From assembly GCA_030847615.1 (NCBI GenBank), contig JAUMIR010000001.1:263251187-263315186 (forward strand): a stretch of DNA of 64,000 nucleotides. The letters run 5' to 3'. Origin of the DNA: Gambelia wislizenii (lineage: Eukaryota > Chordata > Lepidosauria > Squamata > Crotaphytidae). The first letter of the stretch is position 1, and every line of letters starts with the position of its first letter. This document shows positions 30,700-42,212 of the stretch, piece after piece. Both the position numbers and the translations under genes were made by a program. The notes under the pieces are model-generated. The model ran no database searches, was not told where the DNA came from, and was given only the letters and a program-made list of their open reading frames with translations.

Positions 30700-32110
30700 A
30701 TCAAGACCAGGGCAAAGGGTTGTAGTTCACTACCTAGCTGGTGTGGAGGATGGTGTGTATGATGTTGTGATTTCCTTCAAATAGATCGAGTGCTTCAGTG
30801 AACTCGCCCCAGGTGTAGAGATATGTCCAGTTCTGGTGCCTATTTTCTGGGAGTCTGGTGGGTTGAGATTGCATGGGATATCGCCTCTCAGTTCTAGAAT
30901 GAGGTCTGTTTATTGAGAGACTAGCAGGAACTTGGAGGGATTTAGAGCTATAAGTGGACTGCAGGCTACATGCCCAGGCCAGTTAATATCCTCCAATATG
31001 CAACCTCTTGAAATGCAAGGAGTTACCTCTCAGTTCATTAGGAATGAGTTGCCTGCCTTGACATTTGCAGTTAGAACTCAAGGCTACCATGGCATCATAG
31101 CTCAATTTAGAATTTGTAAGATTGACCAGAGGTGAGGGGGGTGCACAGGTAGTTTGATGTTTGTGATGACCTGCCTTGTACCCAGTCCTTACACATATCT
31201 TTTTCGCTAGGCTTTGAGGGTCAGAGTCTAGATTCCTTCTGTCATGTTCATTTTCTCTTCAACCAGGGGCAACATTGGACCATGATGCTGGAGGCTTCCC
31301 TATGCCTGGGTTTGCATGGGGATAAATTTGGCACTCATTCTTTCAGGACTGGAGTGGCATCGACAGCTGAAGTTGTGAGCTTGATTTTCAATACATACAG
31401 CGCATTGGGCACTGAAGACCTGCAGTGTTTCAGAACTATGTATGTCCTGGTAAATGGGAATGATGTTCATACTCATGCTTGTTTCCTTTAGTTCCTTTAG
31501 GTGCCGTACACTGAGACAGTGGGCCCTGGTCTGCAGCCATGGCATTGTCTACTGGGCAGCATGACAGGTCCAAAGTTGTCAGTTTGGGCTCAGCCTGTCT
31601 GAGCAATGCTGCCACATGGAGTGGTTGTGGCATCTTTTGTTCAAGGAACACACAGACTCCTTTCAAAGCTTTCCAGGTGCAGCTTGGTGAGATGATGGCT
31701 TCTGATCTGTGGCCATAGCATGATCTACTGGGCAGCCCAGCAGGCCCAAAACTGCATTTGGGCACTCACCTGGATTTGAGTGACATTGCCACTGTGGAGT
31801 GACTTGGGAAAAGAGGCCTCCAATGGGGTGGATTGATGCCTCTGCTGTTTGAGGATCACACAGGACCTCCTCCTGATGTGTTGGTCATGCACTTTGGGGA
31901 TAACGATTTTGGGTTTGCTAAAAGGGAAGACCCTTAATTTGCAGGCTCTGTATGACTTGCATTCCATACAGAGTCAATGGCTTGGAGTTTTGTTAATTTG
32001 GTCAGCCATACTTCCTTACCCAAGTTTGGTGGGGGGATTGGGATCCCCTCTGGCCCACCTCAAATGGGTTCCCATTATCATATGATGTTGTTGTCCTCCC
32101 ATTGTCAATG
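30700..32110 (+). pseudogene. Decayed Ngaro retrotransposon (recombinase and hydrolase remnants)
   Basis: A recombinase fragment at 31290-31380 reads GDKFGTHSFRTGVASTA, keeping the His-x-x-Arg of the active site. An SGNH hydrolase remnant follows: a GHS-like block at 31535 and again at 31712 (each with TCTACTGGGCAGC), then PPDVLVMHFGDNDFG in mixed frames at 31868-31915 and a LLIWSAILPYPSL stretch at about 31995. The order and spacing match the intact copy at 1-2338. Multiple stops and shifts disable it. Whether 30020-30700 also belongs to it is unclear. Confidence 0.7.
31500..31740 (+). repeat. Duplicated 5' segment of the decayed hydrolase
   Basis: The segment at about 31512-31570 and that at about 31687-31750 align: a pyrimidine-AG then GTGC, 25-30 bp, a CTG(C/T)(A/G)GCCATGGC or CTGTGGCCATAGC block, TCTACTGGGCAGC and AGG(T/C)CCAAA. 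This indicates a partial tandem duplication of the hydrolase start in this copy. Confidence 0.55.
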
Positions 32111-32650
32111 TGTGCTCCACCTGTTAACAGTGTGTCACTTTTCATTGACAGAAAAATCCATGAATAGCCCTCAATATCACTGTTTTCATAGTATTGGCAA
32201 GTGTGCAAAATCACATCCCACTGTAATTGCACAATTACAGCATGAATGGGAGGTCCTTTTTCCCCTTCCCTTTCACAATTAGAACAAAGGATGCACAAAA
32301 CACTGTTTTAATGAACTGTTGTCTTTTCTTGGTTTGTTTTTATGTTTGTTTACTTGTTTATTTGTTAATTTCTTTCATTATTTATGTGTTTTTGGTGTCT
32401 TTAAACAAAGTCGCGTCTTCTCACGAGAACAGCTGAAATCTGACCCATACAAAATCAAGGTAGTAAAATCCTATTCTTAAACTAGTTGGGGTCTTGTGAT
32501 GATTCTGTCATTTTGGTATTGTGTGATTATGACATAGCATCACACAATTACAGCAACATGTGATAATTACTGTAATCATGCCACTATGTTTCTGCTTTCC
32601 TCAATAGTGGAATTACAGCATTTTTAGACACTAGTCTGATAAAATCCTTA
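32111..32650. other. Unassigned sequence
   Basis: AT-rich. No feature was supported. Confidence 0.35.
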
Positions 32651-32651
32651 C

Positions 32652-32872
32652 ACCAAATTCACACTACACAAATAATCCAATTTGAGACTGGCTTATTTGC
32701 CATGCCTCCTCCCTATTGAATCCTGGAATTGGTAGTTTGACAAGGTCTTTAGCCTTCTCTACCAAAGAGTGCTGGTGCCTCATCAAACTACAAATCCCAA
32801 GATTTCATAGGAAGGAGGCATGGCAAATGATCCAGTTTCAAACTGGATTATTTGCGTAGTGTGGAGTTGGCC
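32652..32872. mobile_element. Palindromic MITE, CACAAATAATCCAGTTT family
   Basis: Outer parts CACACTACACAAATAATCCA and the inverse of GGATTATTTGCGTAGTGTGG form TIRs. Inner arms carry ATTGAATCCTGGAATTGGTAG and CTACAAATCCCAAGATTTCA. It resembles 6295-6562 and the split copy at 42.7/49.0 kb. Confidence 0.7.
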
Positions 32873-32951
32873 AGAGGAAAAGAAGGGAAGGAGAATATGT
32901 CTGACCAGGAATGGAGTGTGTGGGGAGAGGAAGAGTGCAATGAAACTTTGG

Positions 32952-32990
32952 AAAGGAAAGGAAAGGAAAGGAAAGGAAAGGAAAGGAAAT
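32952..32990. repeat. (GGAAA)n microsatellite
   Basis: Eight near-perfect GGAAA pentamers. Confidence 0.95.
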
Positions 32991-34530
32991 ACAATGAGAG
33001 AACTATACAGCAACTTTTTTTTTTTTTTTAGACCAAGGAAGTAAATTGTACTGTGCCTTCAACCATTTAGGATAAGGTGAGGAAGAAGGAAACATTCAGC
33101 CATTTAGGGTAGAGCGGGGAAGGAAGGGAAAAGAACTACAAAAGTTAAGAATAAGATAGGAAAAGTCACATCCTGTAGTACAATATTTAGCAACTTCTGG
33201 CAGAAATTCCTGCCAGTAATCTCTGAAGCAGCTCTGTCTTTCCCCATGCTGCTCATTCCATCTTGCTCAGCCCTGGTGTTTCCCTTTCATAAGATCCAAA
33301 TTGGATAGCTGCTTCAGTCTGCTCAATGGTAGGGTTGGCCCTGGTGTTGCCCTCCACCTCCATCCTAAACTTCCTAAACCTCTCTGAGATGACTGTGGGA
33401 TTTAGGAAATGCACTGCTTAAATCTGAATTATGTTTTGTACCCTAAGAGAAAGACGCTATATATACATGAGTCTCCTGGAGAATAAATGCATTTTCAGGC
33501 CCTCCTAATCAGATTTGTTTTCATCTGCTCATGTAGCACACACCTGCCTTGTTCTGCCATTACTCTTGAGTGCAGGAAGAAGGATGCTCAGATTTGAAAC
33601 CTAATTTGTTCTCATAGTTAGTTCCCAGGCACACACAATAAAAATGATATTTTCCATGTTCAGTGAAACAGTGCAAAATAATGAAGCCAGGTGTGCCGTG
33701 CCTCCTGCCTCTTATACAAACAAGGCAACTCACTGTGCTGAAGAATGTGATGTTTAAAGCCCTTTGACCAGTCCTGCAATAAATTAAGCTGGAGTGGAGA
33801 AATATATAGAAGTACAGGAAGTGCTTGTTTTCAGAGTGGTTCCAAACATTTCTAATGTACGTACTTCCATAACTGAGGTAATGATATATTAGGGGTAACA
33901 TGCAAAGTTTAAACATTGCCTTAAAAATAATAAATCCGTCTATGGGTCAAAGACATTTATCATTTGAAAACTGAGCTATGATATGGATTTCTGGCTCGCA
34001 TGGCACCATTCCCCTCTCACACACACCCTTGAGAGCTTGGCTGACTTGATAACTATGAACGGATTCAATCCTATTGTTAGCCCTGACTATAGTAGGTACA
34101 TTGAATCAGCTGGATTTACTTATATGCCGACCCACTATTGAGCAATTGATTCAATTGGTCTGCACTGGGAGTAACCAAGAGAAATCTAGCCAATGTTAAG
34201 AAGATTACAGAAGAATGTCAAAAGAGTAACAGTTATAGCTGGAGGCGGTGTAATAAAAATACAATTTACTAGTAATTCACACAAAAAATTATTAGCTCCC
34301 ATTTTTCAAAATGGGAGAGATTGATGCAGAGAGGGTTGTTTGGTTTAAAAACCTAAGGAGGTTCATGGCAAAGGTGCGATTTTGAACAAGGGATGTACTA
34401 TCCCTACTTCAGTCTCTTAGCAATAGACTACACCATCCTACTAGATCATTTCTGCAGGCAAAAAACCCTGAGACCAGAGCTCTCCAAGATTGTGTGTATG
34501 TGTGTGTTACACACACTTGCAGCATGAAAA
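32991..34530. other. Unassigned sequence
   Basis: A poly(T) run lies at 33016-33029. No exon or RNA was supported. Confidence 0.3.
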
Positions 34531-34536
34531 GTTCAT

Positions 34537-35044
34537 GGGCTTGTCTACACCAGCCAGAATACTCCACCTTCCAGATGGCGTGTTCTGGCCCCCAAGCTGA
34601 CTTGGATGACTAAACAGATAGAAGTCCACATGCACACGCCAGCTGGTATCAGTGGGTGCCTTCCCGCTGTTGCGCATTGCACTCTCTGAAGCCAAGAAGG
34701 AGGTCCTCAGCATGTGATCAAGGCTGGTCACATGCAGGGGGCCATGATCACATGTTTGGGGCCTCTGTCCTAGCTGCAGAATGACACTATAAGAGGCGTC
34801 TGGCAATACGGGCCACGATGCAGGTGGACCCTGATTTCCTGCACTGGCCCCTTTCAGTTTTCTCTCATAACACAGGTTTTCCCATGAGTTATTTTAAAAT
34901 GTTTTAAATGGGTTTACCTTGGCTTTGCTTCAGACATCATCAGGACTGTCCAGAGGCAAATCAGGGCAAGAGCCCTGCATCATTTGGACTTCAGGACTCC
35001 AAGACGGGGGGAAGATGGGATAAATTGCCTGTCTAGACAAACCC
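34537..35044. mobile_element. Non-autonomous DNA element with GGG(C/T)TTGTCTA ends
   Basis: Left GGGCTTGTCTACACCAG and the inverse of the right end (GGGTTTGTCTAGACAGG) form TIRs around 508 bp. CAT flanks both sides. Relatives are at 3286, 12369 and 24661. The internal TGTGATCAAGGCTGGTCACA is a short palindrome. No coding potential. Confidence 0.65.
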
Positions 35045-35227
35045 CATGGCACAAGCAAAGAGGTCCTGGAGGTAGTTGAAGCCAAAGCATATTGGGATCC
35101 CCCCATTTTCTAGTTATCTGCAGCCTTCTTTCGGGAGTATGTTTTCCTCCTGTAGATTTTGTTTTGTAATTGTATTTTAAACATTGTTTTTTAAAAAAAT
35201 CATTACTTTCTTTCTCTTTCTCTCTCT

Positions 35228-35261
<34 letters not shown>

Positions 35262-36285
35262 ATCCCACTTCTTTCATGAAACTGTCCTGATTTCTGGTTT
35301 CTTTACATTTCAAAACCTGAACATGGGAAAAACACTGTATCTGAGGTGAGGTGATTTGGCATGAAAATTCTATATGCAGTGCTTGAGCTGTTAAGTGTGT
35401 TCACTTACACATGTAAATAAATAATTAACAAACATGTATGGATGAATCCTTCACTATGCAACTGATTGACATTTATGAAACAGACATTTTAGTATGGGAA
35501 TGGTATATGAAACAGACATTTTAGTATGAGGTTCTTCTGTTAACACTTGAGAGAATCCTGACCTTGTGGACAGAATATACACATGGAGAGAATGTATTTC
35601 ATGTCCTCCTTCCCACCTGCCCACCCACCCCCTCTCTGTTTCATTAAGTGCAGAATAATATGTCTTCTCAAATATTTGCCTATCTTTTCAAAATCGAAAT
35701 ATATGTAGTACTGTTTGCAGGCCCAGTGTTTGCAGAGGAGGTCATGTATCTTAATATCCAGGTGATTATGGAATGGATCATCTCATCAAGCCATTGTGTG
35801 CAATGACTTTCATTAATCCCCTTCATCCTGAGTAGTGAGTGAATATTTTATTGTCAGTCATCAACCTGCCAACTGCAGAGTGAATACTCAATGGATCCCT
35901 ATTGAAATCATGACAGCAGCCCTTCCTGGGGTAAGTAGGAATTCTATTTCAGTTAATTTCTGAGAATTTACCCCCAATTTCCAATTTTCATCATTTTTAG
36001 GATGGAAGAAATTTGAGGCTTAAAAAATTCAATGGTGTGAGAAATCAATACCATTAGGTACATCTATCCAGGCCTGGGGCTTTGAGTACTTAATTCTTAA
36101 AAGTTTGGATCTCAAATTCAACATTGTGAGTACTGACTTAAGGTTTCTGACCCATCTCCCCCCCATCCTGTTAGGCTCTTTAACAGCTACGTGGCTATCA
36201 GCTACAACATGGGGATAGTTCTATCTGTGAGTAGCTGTACATAGCAAATTTGCCTAGTGAAGGAAATGGTGAAAGTGAAGTCGAA
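35045..36285. other. Unassigned sequence with (CT)n(CA)n
   Basis: TTTCTCTC and AC tracts at 35208-35261. No other feature was supported. Confidence 0.35.
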
Positions 36286-36341
36286 GGCTTTCACAGATGG
36301 CATCCATAGGTTTTATGTGATTTTTTCCAGGCTGTGAGGCC

Positions 36342-36388
36342 TATTCCTGATGTTTCGCCTGCATCTGTGGCTGGCATCTTCAGAGAAT
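36342..36388 (-). ncRNA. Hammerhead-ribozyme-like core, minus strand, copy A
   Basis: On the minus strand: TTCT, CTGAAGA (36383-36377), a GCC/GGC helix with a 13-base loop, GAAAC (36356-36352), ATC (36351-36349), then AGGAAT pairing with TTCT. This fits the hammerhead core CUGANGA...GAAA...NUH with a very short helix III, plus one extra U before helix II. Confidence 0.5.
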
Positions 36389-36472
36389 GGTTGGGTAGGA
36401 AATACACAAATTTATATATCTTCTCCAATAGGGACTCACAGTATATAAACCCCACACACCCCTAATCAACCA

Positions 36473-36517
36473 TTCTCTGAAGATGCCAGCCATAGATGCA
36501 GGTGAAACATCAGAAAT
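36473..36517 (+). ncRNA. Hammerhead-ribozyme-like core, plus strand, copy A
   Basis: TTCT, CTGAAGA at 36477-36483, GCC/GGT helix, GAAAC at 36504-36508, ATC at 36509-36511, then AGAAAT. Same layout as its inverted partner; helix I is weaker. Confidence 0.45.
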
Positions 36518-36565
36518 AAACTCTTCCAGAACACGGCCTCACAGCCAGGAAAAAAACTACAGAAA

Positions 36566-37515
36566 ACCAAATGGTGAAAGCCTTTTTTTGGGGGGGGGGG
36601 GCTTACCTTGTTTTTTAAAGCCTTTTCCCAAATTCTCAAACTCAACATTCAGGACAGATCCCAAATACAAAACCCGGAAGCACCAGGACAGCTCTCTACA
36701 GAAGTGGCCAATATGACAATCTCTACTGCTATGTCCTCAAAAAGAGCCCAAAAATACAGGCAGTTGTGTTCATCCAGCTATAATAGTTGCCATGTCCAAT
36801 AGAAAAAGCAGGGTTTTGTGTAAAGCTAATGGGTCTCCATTACCCTTTCAGGACCGAGCCACCCCCAAATACTAAGCATTACAACAGGGATACCTCACAA
36901 CATGATTTTGTTGCTTGAAATAAATAGCCCTGCCCTAGCCCACCCAGCTACTGTGACAATTTCAGCTAAGCGCAGAGGGAGATGGCACATTATATCATCA
37001 TCCCTGCTAACTGAAAAGTCCCAGGACTTGACCCACAAGTCCCAATAAATATTATGTTTTATGACATTCTGCTAATGACATCTTTCATTTCTTTCCTTAA
37101 CAAGGAAAAGTCAGAAAGTAATTAACTAGCAACATCAGACACTGAGATGTACAGTATTCTTTCAAAGACCATTAGTCCAATCCTGTTTATGTTCATGCCG
37201 AAGCAAGGGTGGTATACATTCTTATTTGAGGACATGAGCCACTGAGTATTGTGATTCTTACTTCTGAACAAATATTCATGTGTCTGGGCCATGCATGCTT
37301 TCCAGGGAATAAGCCTCTTTGAACCCAATGGGGAATACTTGAGAGAAAACATGCTTATTGTTGTGTGCTTCGGTTCCGTTTTGTTAAAACCAATGACTGA
37401 TTTAATAGGGTGAGATAAGTGAGGTGTTTTTAAGCAACAAAAATGATTAGGAGAAATGAGAGAGAAAAAGAAAGAGAGATCCTTTATTGTAGAAACATCC
37501 TCAAAGGTAGGAATG
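36566..37515. other. Unassigned sequence
   Basis: A G-rich run lies at 36586-36601. No gene was supported. Confidence 0.3.
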
Positions 37516-37610
37516 TTAAATGTGAAGTCGAAGGCTTTCACAGCCGGCATCGATAGGTTTTTTTGTGGGTTTATTTTCCAGGCTGTGAGGCCGTGTTCTG
37601 GAAGAATTTA

Positions 37611-37655
37611 TTCCTGACGTTTCACCTGCATCTGTGGCTGGCATCTTCAGAGAAT
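37611..37655 (-). ncRNA. Hammerhead-ribozyme-like core, best preserved
   Basis: On the minus strand: CCATTCT, then CTGAAGA (37650-37644), GCC...GGT helix II, GAAAC (37623-37619), the cleavage triplet GTC (37618-37616), then AGGAATAA. Helix I forms 4 pairs (UUCU with AGGA). The ACGU formed by GAAAC plus GUC is self-complementary, a hallmark of hammerheads that act as dimers. Published work has described hammerhead motifs in Penelope-like elements. Activity here is inferred. Confidence 0.58.
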
Positions 37656-37713
37656 GGTGGCAGTGTGGGTGTGTGGGGTTTATATACTGTGAGTCCCTGT
37701 TGGAGAGGACATA

Positions 37714-37757
37714 TTCTCTGAAGATGCCAGCCACAGATGCAGGCGAAACATCCGGAA
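37714..37757 (+). ncRNA. Hammerhead-ribozyme-like core, plus strand, copy B
   Basis: CTGAAGA at 37718-37724, GCC/GGC helix II, GAAAC at 37745-37749, ATC at 37750-37752, then CGGAAT. The first helix I pair is lost. Confidence 0.48.
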
Positions 37758-37808
37758 TAAACACTTCTAGAACACAGCCTGGGGGAAAAAAAACCACGAA
37801 AAACCTGT

Positions 37809-39497
37809 AGGAATGTTACTTAGGATGCCACAATTATGCTTGTTGGGAAAGTATCTAATTGAGATCTAATTGTTTATGTTTTTAATTGAAGGGTAGAGGT
37901 ATGTATAAATCTTGGGTTGTTTAGTGGAAGGAGAATTTTGTACTGCATCGAAGCCAGTGAGAAAGCAGGAAATCAAATTTTATGTTTATGTTTATGTTTA
38001 AATGTCTTGTCTTGTTATATGTTTTGTACTGTATGTGGGTAAGTGGGTAAAGGTATGTTATGTCAATATATGTATGTATGTACAGTATGTATTTTTGTCT
38101 GGGATGTAAGGGTATGCTAATAAATATATGAATTTTACAAATTATGCTTGCTGGGAGAGAAATGGAAGGGGTTTCTGTGTGGGGGACAGGACTAAAGTCA
38201 CCATAAAATCACCAGTCTCAGTGAAGAAGGAGACCGATCAGCAAGATAGGAAGGGAATACCTATCTACCTGTCTCTATCATCACTGCCCCCTGTTGGTAC
38301 ATAGCCTTCTATGCAGACCCTGTTCTCCACTTCCAACAAGGTTTACTGTAGTGCTCTAAAAATAGCACACATCCCATCAAACCTCATAGAGTATACATCT
38401 TAATTGGTTGTCTTGTATCACTGCATCTGCCATGAAATTGAATGTACCATCTTGTCTTCCTGGAGGCAATCTCCAGTTAACAGCAAAACACCCAACCTGT
38501 ACTGCATGGACATAATGCTTATGGCCTCAGGCACTTCTGGCTAAGTGTCCTGCTTTCCCCCTTCTCTCTCTTCTAACAAATGGTGGGCTTCCTCATTGAT
38601 TTAAATCTACTGACCATACTCCCCCTCTACCATGAGTGATCTCATGTTGAATATCCTCAGCAGTGCAAAGACTTCATCAACACATTTCCATTTCTTGTGT
38701 CACATTCCATTTCCACATTGCAATTGTCTAGATGCTACAGATGCTCACCAATGTCTCCTTCATGCATTCAGCTGTCTGTCAAAGAGAGACACAGCTGGAC
38801 AGGCTCTCCAAGTATGCCCAAATATAAGCCTGGAGGCGGCTGTGCCTCAGATGGCACCATGTGGTCACAAATTATCACATCAGCAAAATGAGGCTTATCT
38901 CACTTAACCATAATTTATTATGATAGAACAGCATTAGCCCAATTTGACACCAAGTCTAGTCACTTGCTATTGATCTGACACTGCATTCTGTATTGATGAA
39001 CACAGGCTTAAAAAAAATGCATCATGATATCAATTAGCACTAGTAGATGATACTTTCATGTCTTTGTTTCTGCAACTATAACCTTAGGATTTACACACAC
39101 ACACATACCAGGTTTACACAGAAAAACAGATGCACAATAGTTCAGCTATTATCTTGTATTGAAATATATGAGTTATGGAGCCACCTAGAATTCTTTACCC
39201 ACAGAAAATGGAAATCTCAGTGTGACAAAGATTTTCGGTTTAGTTGTAAACTTTCAGCACAGCATGGCCCTCCTAAATGTATTTCCTCAAAATGCAATTT
39301 CATTAAATTCAACCGTCTATTATTACATTTTAACTATAGACACTTTGCCTTTTGAAATGTTTATTAAATTGCAAATTAATACTGTAACAAGATAATTCCA
39401 TGCAACTTTGCAGCTATAAAATAGAAAGTTATCAATTCATCAGAATCAGCCTAGGAGTATTCCATATGCTGATGATCAATTTCAAAATAAGACTGAA
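37809..39497. other. Unassigned sequence
   Basis: TTTATG and TATG repeats lie at 37978-38000 and 38066-38090. No gene or clear repeat family was supported. Confidence 0.3.
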
Positions 39498-40050
39498 GAC
39501 TTTATCAGACACATGAAATAAGGTGTCATAAAGATGCCACATAACCACTAAAGGGCACACAGATCAGATGATGTCACCCTTTTGTAGTTAAAATCGGCCC
39601 CAAATGTGTACCTTTTTAGTGATGTATGATGCAGTCAATAAATCCCCTGTGGCACTTTAGTGCTGGCATTGCTGGCATGCGAAACCTCGGGCCATTTAAC
39701 TCTTGTGACTGCATGGAGAATAGCTGGTCTGGTGTGAACACTTCTGGATGAGATCAGGACATCCAGGTAAGTTTCACTCTTTTTATGACCCTCCCCGGGT
39801 TACTTGGGGCTTTTAAAGTGTGTGTGTGTGTGCTTTTAAAAACTTGTTATGCTTTATTTTTGTTTTTATTTTCTGCATGACGAAGTCTCGCAGGATTTTG
39901 AAATGAGGAAGTGAATTGGGCTCCATTCACTTCCACTTCATTACCAGGAAAGGAAGGTAAGTGCAGGGGGGGCTTCTTTTGCTGGCATAAAATGGGGGGG
40001 GGAGTGTTATGCTGGCAAAAGAATGTTTAAGGGGCTAGTCTTATATTGTC
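39498..40050. mobile_element. MITE with perfect 5-bp target duplication (GACTTTATCAGAC ends)
   Basis: The left end GACTTTATCAGAC is clear and the right end TTATATTGTC is more diverged. Identical CTGAA flanks at 39493-39497 and 40051-40055. The interior matches 23576-24395 in the same orientation (GCCACATAACCA, ACATCCAGGTAAGT, GTTACTTGGGG) but lacks the nested 221-bp element. Confidence 0.78.
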
Positions 40051-40055
40051 CTGAA

Positions 40056-40705
40056 GGTAACATTGGGCTGCTGTTTTGTTGTCAGGGATTCTGTGAACTA
40101 CATCTTCCTGAGCCAATGACAAGAAGGTAGAGAACTTGGGAAAGGGTTGCTGGAAACTGATGCCTGATTCATTTCTCTAAAACTTTGGCCAAGATCCTAC
40201 AGGTACATGTAGCTTTGCACACACCATTCCATGTGTTCCCACCATCAGCACCTGTTGCTTTCCAGTGGAGAAGGGAAGTGATTCAGTCCATAGGAAGCAG
40301 CTGGTCTCAGCACAGTTGGCAGGGGGAGAGAAATGAGGGTGAGCTCTCAAATGGAGTGCATTTAACCTTTCCTTTCGCCAGAAGCCCAAAGGTTCCACCC
40401 TCCCCTCCCTCCTCTGGTAGGAATGAGCAGAGGCAGACCATCTCAGGACTTGACAGCTGCTGGGCATGGGAGGAATTTGGACAGAGTGCAAGGGCAAAAG
40501 AATAGCCCTTTGCGCCCTGTCCAAACAGAGACTAATTCATGCATAAGCTGCATTTCTTTATATGTGCTTAAGTCCCTAACAGGGTGCCGGCCATGTTTTG
40601 TCTCTGTATGTAATTATCTTAGGTCTCTGAATGTAAACTACAGAATAAAAACTGTTACAAAGCACAACTTTATTCTACAATGTAACTCTCTGCCTTGTAC
40701 ATTTG
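40056..40705. other. Unassigned sequence
   Basis: Overlapping short frames exist on both strands at 40177-40520, but neither has recognisable domains. No other feature was supported. Confidence 0.3.
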
Positions 40706-40710
40706 AAAAG

Positions 40711-40828
40711 GGGAATCGGTGGCCCTCTGGATATTTTGGACTGCAGCTCCCATTGGCTTTCTCCACTGACTATTCTGGCTTAGATTGCTGGGTGTTACAG
40801 TCCAACAACATCCAGAGTGCCACACATT
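40711..40828. mobile_element. hAT-like short element, GTGGCCCTCTGGAT family
   Basis: GGTGGCCCTCTGGATATTTTGG and the inverse of CAACATCCAGAGTGCCAC form arms, with CTGCAGCTCCCAT inside. Relatives at 42485 and 59873. Confidence 0.6.
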
Positions 40829-41980
40829 CTTCAGTGCTTTTGTAAGTAATCCAGGTCTCCCTTCTGTAATGAGAGGCTCATAGGATCTTACAACATGTCA
40901 GAGTTGGGGTGATGGGAGTACCATTTAAGAGAATGCTTCTAAATTATAAACTGTCGCTACACAGAACGTCTTACCCCTAGTTTTATCTGACTGATATGAA
41001 TTCATCATATCTTCCTGTATCTTCTACATCGCTAGGGTCAATAATAGAAGACCCTGTTCTAAACTCTTTGTAGAAATCTCTTAATTGTTTTGAAAATATT
41101 GTGTCAGTCCTATTCCCTTATGAAGAAACTCATAACATGCCTTCAGTTATGTGCTCATTTTTTAGCCTTGCACTATAACTGGTGGATATCCCATCTTCCT
41201 CAGGTTTCTTTTCCTCCTTCAATATATTACTTTCTGTGTGCTGAATTGGATGTTTTATTTGTCCAAGCAATTACGTTGCTACATAATGATACACTCCCCA
41301 AATGGCACCCTATCACTTTATATGTGCATCCTGCCTTCTGTGTGTTTTTTCCCCATGGCTAATGCTTTTGCATGCATCTTCCTATATTGAATTTCATCAT
41401 ATTGATTCCAGCCCAGAAGTCTAAGGTAATTTTAAAATCTAAATTTATCATTTGAAAAAATATCCTATATTTGTTCATCTCAGCAAATTGGATGATCATG
41501 TTGTAACAGATCTATTTGTTTTACCTATAAACTTTCATTTCTAAATCCTTTTCTTTCTTTTTTTGGTCAGTTGGGAAACACAACACAATAGCAACTGCTA
41601 TTTTAACATTATAGTAATTCAAGAAGGAACACATGGCGGGGGGAATGTCTGGGGTCTTTCCACATACCTACAGTGTTCATCAATTGATTTTTATGCCTGT
41701 GGTTGGCTTCCCTCTAAAATCTATTTGAAACTAGAGTGCTTTTCTCTATTGAGCCACTTAAGGGTGTTAAGTTACTTTTTTATTTTTCAGGGGTAAAATT
41801 GTCACCTGTAAAAATCCATGCTTTAGATTGTTAATTATGAGGAAAAAATATTTTGCCCAATGTTGTGTTTCCCTCTTCTGTAACATGTTTATTTACTTAT
41901 AAGGATGATATGAACCTTAGTGAAGAAGGGAGGGGTATCATTTTCACTGAAAACATTGACAGCTTGCTTCAGAGACATCT
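40829..41980. other. Unassigned AT-rich sequence
   Basis: No feature was supported. Confidence 0.3.
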
Positions 41981-41984
41981 GTGT

Positions 41985-42212
41985 AGTTCCTAGGAACACA
42001 TGAACCAGCCTTATACTGAATCAAATGACTGGTCCATTTTACCTCATAATTTGTCTCATTCTTTCTGTCCTTACTTCAGCATCTGGCTAGTGGTAGTTCT
42101 CAAAGGTGTTCAGAAGCAGTCACTTCCTGCCATATTATGAGAGATCTTTTTAACTTAGAGACATTGAGTACAAAAACTGTGAAGCAAGTGCTGTACTACT
42201 GAGCTCTGAACT
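41985..42212 (-). repeat. Sauria-type SINE
   Basis: On the minus strand: GCTCAGTAGTACAGCACTTG head, a GAACACCTTTGAGAACTACC middle, then ACCAGTCATTTGATTCAGTA and TAAGGCTGGTTCATGTGTTCC end. Same family as 4216 and 57740, with substantial divergence. Confidence 0.65.

Larger units (their letters stand above)
36277..36565. mobile_element. Inverted pair of Penelope-like terminal repeats, copy A
   Basis: A minus-strand unit (36277-36390) and a plus-strand unit (36470-36560) are inverted copies of each other, containing AAGATGCCAGCCA.AGATGC and AATAAACTCTTCCAGAACAC. About 80 bp including GTATATAAACCCCACACACC lies between them. The same arrangement occurs at 37.5 and 49.1 kb. The assignment to Penelope-like elements rests on the 49-kb copy, where an ORF tail of that class lies between the units. 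Confidence 0.7.
37522..37808. mobile_element. Inverted pair of Penelope-like terminal repeats, copy B
   Basis: A minus-strand unit at 37522-37655 starts with AAGTCGAAGGCTTTCACAGC. A plus-strand unit at 37711-37808 ends in GGGGGAAAAAAAACC. A 55-bp spacer includes GTATATA-like sequence in reverse. The arms are more similar than in copies A and C. Confidence 0.75.

Noticed and set aside
36466..36802. Short frames containing DAGETSGINSSRTRPHS-like peptide
   Set aside because: The peptide is a by-product of reading the Penelope-like terminal repeat and recurs wherever the repeat does.
38632..38907. 91-codon plus frame
   Set aside because: No domain, composition is not protein-like, and no neighbouring exons.
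40177..40524. Overlapping 106- and 115-codon frames on both strands
   Set aside because: No recognisable motif, start context or splice signals. Such overlaps are expected by chance in GC-richer stretches.
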